Positions 1-6,517 of a DNA stretch of 17,641 bases are shown here, in pieces. Made by a program: the position numbers and the translations under genes. This DNA is from RUG14223 sp051881075 (GTDB lineage: Bacteria > Bacillota > Clostridia > Oscillospirales > Acutalibacteraceae): positions 1 through 17,641 of the forward strand of contig JBJEPE010000031.1 in assembly GCA_051881075.1 (NCBI GenBank). The letters are read 5' to 3'. Numbering within the stretch: position 1 is the first letter of the stretch; each line of letters starts with the position of its first letter. Under the pieces are notes generated by a model that saw only the letters and a program-made list of their open reading frames with translations, searched no databases and had not been told where the DNA came from.

Positions 1-176
1 GAGATATGATAGAAATTCTACACAAAAATATCCCCGCCCACGCCCGTGAGGGGGATGTTCTTACAGTAGATGATGTGGGTAATTACTATGTGGATCAATG
101 TGAAACTCAGCGTCGCCGTGACTATATACTGCGACTGCTTGGCAGAAAACGTGAAATAACCAATGATGATGAATAA
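1..176 (+). CDS. DUF3006 domain protein, C-terminal part
   Basis: The reading frame starting at base 3 is open from the window edge to a TAA at 174-176 and encodes 57 visible residues. The stretch NIPAHAREGDVLTVDD, then a Tyr-Val-Asp strand and an Arg-rich helix ending in LLGRKRE, fits the end of DUF3006 proteins (small beta-rich proteins of about 70-100 residues with a GDVL turn followed by a charged helix). The start lies outside the window. DUF3006 genes often sit beside ComEC-like metallo-beta-lactamase hydrolase genes, but that neighbour would be upstream and cannot be seen. The function is unknown. The 3' end converges on the MarR gene with a 27-base gap. Confidence 0.7.
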   Translation, partial: DMIEILHKNIPAHAREGDVLTVDDVGNYYVDQCETQRRRDYILRLLGRKREITNDDE

Positions 177-225
177 GTAATTTAAATAATGTAAATGATA
201 GATTTATACGTCAAAATCATCATTG
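161..225. repeat. Inverted repeat across two convergent gene ends
   Basis: CAATGATGAT at 161-170 is perfectly complementary to ATCATCATTG at 216-225, with 45 bases between. Each arm lies inside the 3' coding end of one of two convergent genes, and both arms encode Asn-Asp-Asp. It could act as a weak long-loop structure between the two transcripts. No T-run follows on either side, so a terminator is not supported. Confidence 0.4.
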
Positions 226-659
226 CGGAATTTTTCAAGAAGGTGTAACACTGCATTAAGTGTTTGTATGAAATCCTCACATTTTTCCTTACCTAAGGTA
301 TTTATTATACCGTTTATCTCTTTGTCAAATCTTTCGCGCTCGTTTAGAAATATCTTTTCTCCTGTTTTGCTCAGTTTCAGATATGTGGCACGCTTTGTAT
401 CATCCGATACCCTGCATAGCAGCTGCTTTGCCTCCAGTCTGTTTACGGTTTGTGTCAGCGCCGGACGAGAGATTTCAAGTGCAGCGGCTATATCCTTCAT
501 TTGTATAAGAGAAATGTGTGTATCGTGTGACATATGCTCATATACATAGGTTAGCAGGGTCATTTCCGAAAATCCCAGCTGCTCATACGGATATATAGAG
601 CTTTTTTCTTTGAAAAGAAACTTGATTGCCTGCGCAAGATTTTCGTTAAGTTCGTTCAT
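204..659 (-). CDS. MarR-family transcriptional regulator
   Basis: This encodes a 151-residue winged-helix repressor-type protein, the usual MarR length. The N-terminal helix (residues 1-25) would form part of the dimer interface. A helix-turn-helix is visible at about residues 50-75 (MKDIAAALEISRPALTQTVNRLEAKQLL), followed by the wing (CRVSDDTKRATYLKLSKTG, with the Asp-Arg type wing motif) and long C-terminal dimerisation helices. On the minus strand AAGGAGAG lies 7 bases before the ATG, which fixes the start. MarR proteins usually bind palindromes near their own promoter and respond to small phenolic or lipophilic ligands or to oxidation. Here the divergent neighbour is a DegV fatty-acid-binding protein, so control of that gene is plausible but not shown. 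Confidence 0.9.
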   Translation of the reverse strand: MNELNENLAQAIKFLFKEKSSIYPYEQLGFSEMTLLTYVYEHMSHDTHISLIQMKDIAAALEISRPALTQTVNRLEAKQLLCRVSDDTKRATYLKLSKTGEKIFLNERERFDKEINGIINTLGKEKCEDFIQTLNAVLHLLEKFRNDDFDV

Positions 660-682
660 GCCTATTCTCTCCTTTAATGAAT

Positions 683-710
683 ATTATATTTTATTATCTG
701 AGAAAGTCAA
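683..710 (-). promoter_or_regulatory. Promoter of the MarR gene
   Basis: On the minus strand TTGACT (710-705) is followed after 16 bases by a perfect TATAAT (688-683). The gene starts at 659, giving a short leader with a good ribosome binding site. Confidence 0.65.
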
Positions 711-798
711 GGTATAGAACGTTATTTTAGGTTGATTAATAAATGAAATAAAGAAGAAATTGTGTTTAATTTGTTATCAAAATATTAAATTATTTTGC

Positions 799-827
799 TT
801 GACAATGGCTATTTATAGTTGTATAAT
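799..827 (+). promoter_or_regulatory. Full-consensus sigma-A promoter for the DegV gene
   Basis: TTGACA (799-804), exactly 17 bases, then TATAAT (822-827): both hexamers and the spacing match consensus. Transcription would start near 834. That is too close to an ATG at 845 for normal initiation there and supports a downstream start for the DegV protein. Confidence 0.88.
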
Positions 828-858
828 CATAAAAATACAAAGAAATGGAAGGGGAGCT

Positions 859-879
859 ATGCGGAGTTATTCCGTATAA
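859..879 (+). other. Possible six-codon leader ORF before degV
   Basis: A purine-rich GGAAGGGGAG (847-856) lies directly before an ATG at 859 that opens a six-codon frame (MRSYSV) ending in TAA at 877-879. That stop is 10 bases before the preferred DegV start at 890. The arrangement could couple translation to the main gene. The spacing of the purine run to this ATG is short, so the evidence is modest. Confidence 0.3.
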
Positions 880-889
880 AGTGATTGAT

Positions 890-1732
890 ATGAGAATTAA
901 AGTTACGGCAGATAGTACCTGTGATTTGACACCGGAGCTTATAGAAAAATATGATATTGAGATAGTACCGCTTTATGTGGTTAAGGGCGACAATTCTTAT
1001 CTTGATACAATAGAAATAAATCCAAGTGATGTTTTTGATTATTTTGAGAGTGGACAAGGCTTGTGTAAGACGTCTGCTGTAAATGCTGATAGATATGAAG
1101 AAGTGTTTGCAAAAATCCTAAAAGAATATGATGCGATAATTCATATAAACATAAGCAGTGATATGTCAAGCTGTTATCAGAATGCCTGTATGGCGGCATC
1201 TAAGTTTGAGAATGTATATCCGATAGATTCACATAACCTTTCTACGGCATCGGGCCACTTAGTACTGGAGGCTTGCTTAATGGCACAGCAAGGCATGCAA
1301 GCTAAGGACATAGCCGACAGATTAAATGAACTGGCCGACAAATTAGAGGCAAGTTTTGTTATCGACAAGCTTACTTATCTGCATAAAGGCGGTAGATGCT
1401 CGTCACTTGCCGCGCTTGGAGCAAATATTTTGAAGCTTAAACCGTGTATAGAGGTTGTAAACGGTGCAATGGGAGTAGGCAAAAAGTACAGAGGCAGCTT
1501 TGAACAGGCTATTGACAACTACACCAGGGAAAGACTTGAGGGCAGAAATGATGTGGACTATAGAAGAATTTTTATTACGCACACAGTCTGCTCACCTGAG
1601 ATAGTACAGATAGCAAGGGATAACATAATGAAGTACGGCAAGTTTGAGGAGATAATAGAAACTACCGCAGGATGTACTATATCATGTCATTGCGGACCGA
1701 ATACATTAGGTATCCTTTTCTTCAGGAAATAA
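890..1732 (+). CDS. DegV family fatty-acid-binding protein
   Basis: The 280-residue protein has the normal DegV length. The opening MRIKVTADSTCDLTPELI is the hallmark N-terminus with the Ser-Thr that contacts the fatty-acid carboxylate. A YPIDSHNLSTASG segment and the LTYLHKGGRCS segment are typical of the second domain, and the protein ends in GPNTLGILFF. Family members (FakB-like) hold a fatty acid for phosphorylation by the FakA kinase, feeding exogenous fatty acid into phospholipid; no fakA is visible here. The frame extends upstream to an ATG at 845, but the promoter places the transcript start near 834 and no ribosome site precedes 845. ATG 890, where homology begins, is preferred, with GTG 881 as an alternative. 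Confidence 0.9.
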   Translation: MRIKVTADSTCDLTPELIEKYDIEIVPLYVVKGDNSYLDTIEINPSDVFDYFESGQGLCKTSAVNADRYEEVFAKILKEYDAIIHINISSDMSSCYQNACMAASKFENVYPIDSHNLSTASGHLVLEACLMAQQGMQAKDIADRLNELADKLEASFVIDKLTYLHKGGRCSSLAALGANILKLKPCIEVVNGAMGVGKKYRGSFEQAIDNYTRERLEGRNDVDYRRIFITHTVCSPEIVQIARDNIMKYGKFEEIIETTAGCTISCHCGPNTLGILFFRK

Positions 1733-1797
1733 TTGTAACCATTCTTCGGGCTTTGCAATATACTGTTAATGTAAAGCTTGAAGGGAGGTAAACGCAA

Positions 1798-1947
1798 ATG
1801 TGCAATAACTTATTCGGCGGCAGTTCATGCTCATGGATTATAATCCTTATTATAATTCTTCTCGTATGCTGTAATTGTAACGGCACCAATTTTGGCTGTG
1901 GTTGCAATGACAACTGCAACGGTTGCAACAATGGTTGCGGCTGCTGA
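1798..1947 (+). CDS. Small Cys-rich membrane-anchored protein
   Basis: A 49-residue protein preceded by GGGAGGT eight bases before the ATG. Residues 1-11 form a short Gly/Asn/Cys head. Residues 13-23 are a strongly hydrophobic Ile/Leu segment (WIIILIIILLV) able to span or enter the membrane. The tail (24-49) is mostly Cys, Gly and Asn with repeated C-N-G and C-G-C units. There are 12 Cys in all. Similar tiny Cys/Gly/Asn-rich proteins occur in Clostridia, sometimes under a meaningless 'chorion' label, and their role is unknown. Metal binding or cross-linked surface or spore-coat material are possibilities, not conclusions. It lies 65 bases after degV and could be on the same transcript. A strong terminator follows. 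Confidence 0.75.
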   Translation: MCNNLFGGSSCSWIIILIIILLVCCNCNGTNFGCGCNDNCNGCNNGCGC

Positions 1948-2025
1948 TAACAGTGCTTAAAAAGGAAGTTTAGCAGATTTCTTTCTGCAAATAAATATAA
2001 AAAGATTTGTTTAAACTGATTTGTA

Positions 2026-2066
2026 GCGGCAGTATCGGATAATACCGATATTGCCGCTCAATTTTT
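2026..2066 (+). terminator. Rho-independent terminator after the Cys-rich gene
   Basis: A 13-bp stem with one G-T wobble (2026-2038 with 2044-2056) and a short AT loop is followed by TCAATTTTTT. Confidence 0.85.
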
Positions 2067-2149
2067 TATGTAATTTATTGAAAAGCTACGTGTTTTTATA
2101 CATAAACTTATAAGTTCTTAGTAATTTTTTAATTTTTATAAATTTATGG

Positions 2150-2178
2150 TTGATTTTTGTAATAAAATGTTATAAAAT
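2150..2178 (+). promoter_or_regulatory. Promoter of the small HTH regulator
   Basis: TTGATT (2150-2155), 17 bases, then TAAAAT (2173-2178). It lies between the terminator and the ribosome binding site of the HTH gene, the expected place. Confidence 0.5.
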
Positions 2179-2213
2179 GATTAAGCATGATAAAAACTAA
2201 GGGAGAGTTAAAC

Positions 2214-2441
2214 ATGAGAGAAATAGTTGTGCGTAGAATTACTGAGCTTTGCGAAGAGAGAAATTTATCTTTAAACTCACTTGCAAGGGCTTCAGGTTTA
2301 CCCCAGTCCACCGTTAAGAATATAATTTACGGTGCCAGTAAAAATCCGGGTGTAGTTACAATACAGCACATTTGTGACGGACTTGGAATTACTATTGTAG
2401 AGTTTTTTGATACACCTGATTTTAAGGCATTAGCAGGATGA
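2214..2441 (+). CDS. Small Xre-type helix-turn-helix regulator
   Basis: A 75-residue protein that is almost only a Cro/C1-type DNA-binding domain. Helices 2 and 3 are LSLNSLARASGLPQSTVKNI (about residues 19-38), followed by the conserved VVTIQHICDGLGITIVEFF, where the C-terminal helices pack. No second domain exists, so it acts alone, probably as a dimer, or has lost an effector domain. GGGAGAG at 2201-2207 is six bases before ATG 2214; an in-frame ATG at 2187 has no such site. It is flanked by its own promoter and terminator and so is monocistronic. The target is unknown. Confidence 0.87.
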   Translation: MREIVVRRITELCEERNLSLNSLARASGLPQSTVKNIIYGASKNPGVVTIQHICDGLGITIVEFFDTPDFKALAG

Positions 2442-2457
2442 TGAAGTACTGCATAGC

Positions 2458-2500
2458 AACCCTCCCGTAAAAATAACGGGAGGGTTATTACTTTATATTT
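2458..2500 (+). terminator. Terminator after the HTH gene
   Basis: A perfect 11-bp stem (AACCCTCCCGT 2458-2468 with 2476-2486), a 7-base loop, then a T-rich tail. A fairly strong hairpin. Confidence 0.85.
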
Positions 2501-2527
2501 TACTTTTTTTAAAGTATGTAGTATAAT
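2499..2527 (+). promoter_or_regulatory. Promoter of the LUD-domain gene
   Basis: TTTACT (2499-2504), 17 bases, then a perfect TATAAT (2522-2527). The -35 region sits in the T-rich tail of the preceding terminator. Confidence 0.55.
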
Positions 2528-2605
2528 GTATTTTAACATAAGTTAGCGTTGAACAAACGATAAGTATGATTCATGTATTACGGTATAATAAAAGGAGAGT
2601 TTGTA

Positions 2606-3256
2606 ATGACGGATAGAGTAGCCAAAACTATGGAAAATCTGAAGAAAAATAAAATGGATGCTTATTATTGTGAAAACTCAGAAGAGGCAAGAAGCTTGGT
2701 TGCATCATTGTTACAGGGCTGTGTAACGGTATCGGCAGGTGGCAGTGAAACGCTGAAGCAGACAGGCATTACAGACTATATAACTTCTGACAAATTTGAG
2801 TATATAGACAGATTTAAGCAAGGTATAACCGAGGATGAAAGACGTGAACTGTTTGCAAGAATATTCCTTGCGGATGCCTACTTAATGAGTTCAAACGCCA
2901 TAACCGAGAACGGTGAGCTGTATAATGTGGACGGTAATTCCAACAGAGTTTCAGCACTCCTGTACGGCCCTAAGAGTGTAATAATAGTTGCAGGCGTTAA
3001 TAAGATAGTCAAAAATCTGGGTGAGGCCATAATGCGTGTTAAGTGTAAGGCTGCACCACCAAACGCTGTAAGGCAAAATAAAGAAACACCTTGCAGTAAG
3101 CTTGGCAGATGTGCGGTAATAAATCAAAATGACCTTGAGTTTACACAGGGATGCAGTTGTACCGACAGAATGTGCTGTAATTTTGTTGTATGCGCACAGC
3201 AAAGACACGTAGGCAGAATTAAGGTTGTGCTTATTAACGAAGAGCTTGGATATTGA
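2606..3256 (+). CDS. LUD domain (DUF162) protein, LutC-like
   Basis: A 216-residue stand-alone LUD domain. The Rossmann-like core is recognisable from TVSAGGSETLKQTGITDYI, through LADAYLMSSNAITENGELYNVDGNSNRVSALLYGPKSVIIVAG, to a Cys-rich C-terminal part with CSKLGRC and CSCTDRMCCNF. LUD domains occur in LutB and LutC of the L-lactate oxidation complex, but many Clostridia carry this solo form with no lut genes nearby, as here, and its substrate is not known. The Asn/Gly-rich loop is the usual ligand-pocket region. AAAGGAGAG before ATG 2606 defines the start; an in-frame ATG at 2573 has no site. It has its own promoter and is probably monocistronic. Confidence 0.88.
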   Translation: MTDRVAKTMENLKKNKMDAYYCENSEEARSLVASLLQGCVTVSAGGSETLKQTGITDYITSDKFEYIDRFKQGITEDERRELFARIFLADAYLMSSNAITENGELYNVDGNSNRVSALLYGPKSVIIVAGVNKIVKNLGEAIMRVKCKAAPPNAVRQNKETPCSKLGRCAVINQNDLEFTQGCSCTDRMCCNFVVCAQQRHVGRIKVVLINEELGY

Positions 3257-3280
3257 TCAGTTCTAAATATAAAAATAAAA

Positions 3281-3326
3281 TGCGCTTTAAAGCCGTACTG
3301 CTGGTACAGTATTTGGCTTTAAAGCA
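3281..3326. terminator. Shared hairpin between convergent genes
   Basis: A perfect 11-bp stem (GCTTTAAAGCC 3284-3294 with 3315-3325), extended by an inner 6-bp stem. Read on the minus strand it is followed by a T-rich tail (ATTTTATTTTTAT), so it is a good terminator for the Asn/Gln-rich gene. On the plus strand no clear T-run follows, so for the LUD gene it may only be a 3' end stabiliser. Confidence 0.65.
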
Positions 3327-3340
3327 CATTATGCGGTGCC

Positions 3341-3373
3341 TTGTCGTTATGCGCACTATGCACATTGCGACAA
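3341..3373. repeat. Imperfect hairpin downstream of the Asn/Gln-rich gene
   Basis: TTGTCG (3341-3346) pairs with CGACAA (3368-3373), with further inner pairing ATG/CAT and GCA/TGC around a CTA loop. It lies in the 3' untranslated part of the minus-strand gene. Role unknown. Confidence 0.4.
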
Positions 3374-3392
3374 ATTAATACAGTTACTTAGA

Positions 3393-3530
3393 TTATTTCT
3401 GGTTTTGACTGTTATTGTTGTTTCTGTTCTGGTTGTTCTGATTGTTATTCTGGTTGTTGTTCTGATTATTATTCTGATTGTTGTTATTTTGGTTATTGTT
3501 ATTATTTTGGTTGTTAAACTTATTGTCCAT
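3393..3530 (-). CDS. 45-residue Asn/Gln-rich low-complexity protein
   Basis: On the minus strand AGAAGGAGGTG, one of the best ribosome sites in the window, lies about 8 bases before an ATG at 3530 that opens a 45-codon frame ending in TAA. The product starts MDNKFNNQ and ends NSQNQK. 29 residues are Asn and 9 are Gln (84%), with a regular QNNN unit three times in a row in the middle. There is no hydrophobic segment or signal peptide, so it should be cytoplasmic or inside the spore, and intrinsically disordered. The composition resembles some small Asn/Gln-rich proteins of spore-forming Firmicutes, but no family is recognised. A hairpin terminator follows. The hydrophobic frames on the opposite strand are its shadows. 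Confidence 0.75.
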   Translation of the reverse strand: MDNKFNNQNNNNNQNNNNQNNNQNNNQNNNQNNQNRNNNNSQNQK

Positions 3531-3592
3531 GAAAGCGCACCTCCTTCTGAACATATTTTTGCCACGTTTGGGCGTAATTATTCATAATGGTT

Positions 3593-3624
3593 TTGAAAAA
3601 CTTAAAAAACAATTCGTTTTTCAA
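3593..3624. repeat. Inverted repeat between divergent genes
   Basis: TTGAAAAAC (3593-3601) and GTTTTTCAA (3616-3624) form a perfect 9-bp inverted repeat around a 14-base spacer, between the Asn/Gln-rich gene (minus) and the rRNA methyltransferase operon (plus). It may be a regulator site or an AT-rich coincidence. I found no clear promoter for either gene here. Confidence 0.3.
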
Positions 3625-3697
3625 GATTATTGTGTCCGTAAAATAAAGGGATATACATGACTTTTTTAATGCTTTACTGATTTTGAGGAGAAGTACA

Positions 3698-5038
3698 ATG
3701 ATTGATTTACCGCTTGATTTTGTTGATAGAATGAAAAAAATGTTGGGTGCGCAGTATGATGATTTTTTGCAATATTACGCCACGCCTGCAAAAAGGGGAT
3801 TGCGTGTAAATACTCTTAAAGCTGATATTGAACTTATAAAATCAAAGATAAGCGGAATAGGGGAAAAATCACCGTTTTGTTCTGAAAATTATTATATAAA
3901 CGAGGATGAGATGCGTCTTGGAAATCATCCTTTTCATCATGCGGGCGCATATTATCTGCAGGAACCGTCCGCATCATGTGCCGTTGAAATACTTGCTCCT
4001 GAGCCGTACGATAAGGTACTTGACCTATGTGCCGCGCCTGGAGGTAAAAGTACTCAGATAGGCGCACATTTACAGGGTAAGGGAATTTTGTGGTCAAATG
4101 AAATAGTTAAGAACAGGGCGGGAGCGTTGCTTTCCAATATAGAAAGAATGGGCATTCGCAACTGTGTTGTATCGTCATGTCATCCTCAGACCCTGTGCGA
4201 CTCATTAGAGGGGTATTTTGACAAGGTGCTGGTGGATGCTCCTTGCTCAGGCGAGGGGATGTTCGGAAAAAATCCCGATGCCGCTCAGCAATGGAGTGTA
4301 GAACACGTGTGTGCCTGTGCGGACAGACAGCTATCTATATTAAACAGTGCAAAGCAAGCGTTAAAACCGGGCGGTGTGCTTGTATATTCTACCTGTACAT
4401 TTTCTTATGAAGAAAATGAAGGTGTTATTGAACGTTTTTTAAGTGAAAACAGTAACTTTGAGCCTGAGGCGTGTAACGTTGGTTTCGGCAGACCTGACCT
4501 GAAAACAGGACTGGCAAGACGAATTTTTCCTATGGACGGCGGAGAGGGACATTTTGTTGCAAAGTTAAGAAAAAAAGACGGAGATGCCTGCGGTCATGCT
4601 CCCATAAATCTTGAAAAGCTGAACAAATCCGATGAACACTTGGTTACGGAACTGTTTAAATCAATGTTTAACATTGATATTTACGGTGATATATATTTTA
4701 ACGGTGATAAAGCGTACATTTTACCTGATGAACTACCCGATATCAGGGGATTAGGCGTATTGAGAGCCGGGGTTTGCTTTGGTGAACGCAAGAAAAACCG
4801 TATTGAACCTATGCACAGTGTTTACCTTGCAAGTAAGATATCTGAGAATAACTGTGTTATTGACCTTGACTGTGATGATGAACGTGTGGTAAAATTTCTA
4901 CACGGTGAAGAAATTTCAGTAGATGCACCCGTAAACGGTTTTACAGCACTTGCGGTGAACGGAATTATTACCGGCTTTGGCAAGTATTCAAACGGTACGC
5001 TTAAGAACAGATATCCAAAAGGTTTGAGAATTTTATAA
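3698..5038 (+). CDS. RsmF-like rRNA cytosine-C5 methyltransferase
   Basis: A 446-residue NOL1/NOP2/Sun family enzyme that would transfer a methyl group from S-adenosylmethionine to C5 of a cytosine in rRNA. Residues 1-100 form the RNA-binding entry part with GLRVNTLK. The catalytic core has the SAM loop CAAPGGKS (111-118), DAPCSGEG (180-187, with the release Cys183) and STCTFS (231-236, with the nucleophile Cys233). GEGHFVAKL ends the core. The last 130 residues match the PUA-like tail of RsmF/YebU. GAGGAG ends seven bases before ATG 3698; a TTG 15 bases upstream is not needed. It is the first gene of an operon with rsmA. In E. coli RsmF modifies C1407 of 16S rRNA; the exact site here is inferred. 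Confidence 0.9.
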   Translation: MIDLPLDFVDRMKKMLGAQYDDFLQYYATPAKRGLRVNTLKADIELIKSKISGIGEKSPFCSENYYINEDEMRLGNHPFHHAGAYYLQEPSASCAVEILAPEPYDKVLDLCAAPGGKSTQIGAHLQGKGILWSNEIVKNRAGALLSNIERMGIRNCVVSSCHPQTLCDSLEGYFDKVLVDAPCSGEGMFGKNPDAAQQWSVEHVCACADRQLSILNSAKQALKPGGVLVYSTCTFSYEENEGVIERFLSENSNFEPEACNVGFGRPDLKTGLARRIFPMDGGEGHFVAKLRKKDGDACGHAPINLEKLNKSDEHLVTELFKSMFNIDIYGDIYFNGDKAYILPDELPDIRGLGVLRAGVCFGERKKNRIEPMHSVYLASKISENNCVIDLDCDDERVVKFLHGEEISVDAPVNGFTALAVNGIITGFGKYSNGTLKNRYPKGLRIL

Positions 5039-5053
5039 AAAAGGATTTGGAAT

Positions 5054-5932
5054 ATGAAAAAACTTTCTGATATATCAAATATAAAAGATATTCTTACAAG
5101 ACACGGTTTTACGTTCTCTAAAGCTTTGGGACAGAATTTTCTTATCAATCCCGGTGTTTGCCCACGAATGGCAGATGAGTGCGGAGCAGGTGACGGTTGT
5201 GGGGTTATAGAGATAGGGCCCGGAATAGGCGTGCTTACGTATGAGCTGGCAAAACGTGCCGAAAAGGTAGTTGCCATTGAGCTTGATTCAAGGTTACTGC
5301 CTGTTTTGGATGAAACACTCTCGGAGTTTGACAATGTAAAGGTGTTAAATGCGGATGTACTTAAGATAGATTTGCATGAACTTATAAGAGATGAATTTTC
5401 GGGTATGGATGTTGCCATATGTGCAAACCTGCCGTACTATATTACCTCCCCGATTATTATGAAATTACTTGAGGACAGGCTACCTGTTAAGTCAATTACA
5501 GTAATGGTGCAAAAGGAAGCGGCACAAAGAATATGCGCATTGCCTGGTAGCAGAGAGGTGGGAGCGGTAAGCCTAGCTGTAAGATATTATGCTGAGCCTG
5601 AAATACTGTTTAAAGTTTCAGCAGGAAGCTTTATGCCTGCACCTAAGGTGGATTCGGCAGTAATCAGGTTGAACATAAGGCAAGAAAAATGCGTTGACGT
5701 TAAAGATGAAAAAATTTTTTTTGCTGTAATTAAAGCCGCCTTTGCTCAAAGACGAAAAACAATTCTTAACTGTATCAGTACGGGATTTTCAATAGAAAAG
5801 TCAGAGCTTACGGAGATTTTTGATAGGGCAGGAATTGAGCCGACCGCAAGAGCGGAACAGTTATCTATGGAGAACTTTTCGGCTATTGCGGACAGAATTT
5901 ACGAATATAAAATAAGGGAAGGTACGCAGTAA
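5054..5932 (+). CDS. rsmA: 16S rRNA adenine N6,N6-dimethyltransferase RsmA
   Basis: A 292-residue KsgA/RsmA protein that dimethylates the two adjacent adenines of the 3'-terminal hairpin of 16S rRNA (A1518 and A1519 in E. coli numbering) late in 30S assembly. It shows SKALGQNFL (22-30), the SAM motif VIEIGPGIGVLTYEL (51-65), acidic AIELD (74-78), NADVL (99-103), the catalytic NLPYYI (125-130), and FMPAPKVDSAVIRL, a family signature. The C-terminal helical part contains FAQRRKT. AAGGA lies 9 bases before the ATG. It starts 15 bases after the preceding rRNA methyltransferase, so the two are co-transcribed ribosome-maturation genes. Confidence 0.96.
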   Translation: MKKLSDISNIKDILTRHGFTFSKALGQNFLINPGVCPRMADECGAGDGCGVIEIGPGIGVLTYELAKRAEKVVAIELDSRLLPVLDETLSEFDNVKVLNADVLKIDLHELIRDEFSGMDVAICANLPYYITSPIIMKLLEDRLPVKSITVMVQKEAAQRICALPGSREVGAVSLAVRYYAEPEILFKVSAGSFMPAPKVDSAVIRLNIRQEKCVDVKDEKIFFAVIKAAFAQRRKTILNCISTGFSIEKSELTEIFDRAGIEPTARAEQLSMENFSAIADRIYEYKIREGTQ

Positions 5933-5950
5933 GCGTTGAGGTGATTTAAA

Positions 5951-6394
5951 ATGAAAAGAACGGCAAAAATAAGTGTTTTACTCGCTATACTGACTACTGC
6001 ATTTATGATTTTCAGTATGCAGGATGATATAAGCAAAGCTCAGTTTTGCGGACAGCTTACCTGTGTTTTTTCCATAATAACCATGTTTGTTGCATTTGCT
6101 TCGTGGAACACATCCGGCAAACAGAAAAAGATAGAGGATATGATCGAAATTGTAGACGATGAGCAACAGAAAGCCACTACGGTTGAGTCCGATGGTTCGG
6201 ATATAGGCGAAAAAGAAGATCAAATATTATTGGGGGATCAATCTGAAAATAAAGTTAATAGCTGTTCTTCCTCTGATGACTGCGAGCCTGAGATTAATGA
6301 TGAAGCACCGTCTGAAACAGATAAAACAGTTTCTAATGATAATGATTTTAATGACGGACCGATTATAGTAGATGAAGAGGACGATGAGATGTAA
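5951..6394 (+). CDS. Membrane protein with acidic tail, unknown function
   Basis: A 147-residue protein of no family I recognise. Residues 5-22 (AKISVLLAILTTAFMIFS) and about 34-51 (GQLTCVFSIITMFVAFAS) are two hydrophobic segments. The rest, from about residue 55, is hydrophilic and strongly acidic and Ser/Asn-rich, ending in VDEEDDEM, and looks disordered. With two spans and a basic start, both ends would face the cytoplasm, so the acidic tail could meet cytoplasmic partners or the membrane-proximal ribosome; this is inference. GAGGTGAT precedes the ATG by five bases. It follows rsmA by 18 bases and is the last gene of that operon. Confidence 0.72.
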   Translation: MKRTAKISVLLAILTTAFMIFSMQDDISKAQFCGQLTCVFSIITMFVAFASWNTSGKQKKIEDMIEIVDDEQQKATTVESDGSDIGEKEDQILLGDQSENKVNSCSSSDDCEPEINDEAPSETDKTVSNDNDFNDGPIIVDEEDDEM

Positions 6395-6444
6395 AAATTC
6401 GCAAGTTTTTATACAAATATATTGTAAAAATTGTGAAATTATTG

Positions 6445-6474
6445 TAGACAAAAGGCGTTTGTTTGTGATATACT
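6445..6474 (+). promoter_or_regulatory. Extended -10 promoter of the alkylsulfatase-like gene
   Basis: TAGACA (6445-6450), 18 bases, then TATACT (6469-6474) with a TGA directly before it (extended -10 TGN). An inverted repeat TACAA-ATATA-TTGTA at 6412-6426 lies just upstream and might bind a regulator. Confidence 0.65.
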
Positions 6475-6517
6475 AAATAAAACTATCCGATGTTTATTAA
6501 GTAAGGAGAGGTTAAAT

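Noticed and set aside
845..889. Longer DegV N-terminus starting at ATG 845
   Set aside because: The ATG is about 11 bases from the predicted transcript start, has no ribosome site before it, and the extra residues are not part of the family.
3336..3587. Val/Leu/Ile-rich plus-strand open frame that looks like a membrane protein
   Set aside because: It is the complement of Asn codons of the minus-strand Asn/Gln-rich gene; it has no ribosome site, whereas the minus-strand gene has an excellent one.
4822..5418. 198-residue Ser-rich minus-strand frame
   Set aside because: It overlaps the end of the RsmF-like gene and the start of rsmA, both certain genes, and is typical antisense low complexity.
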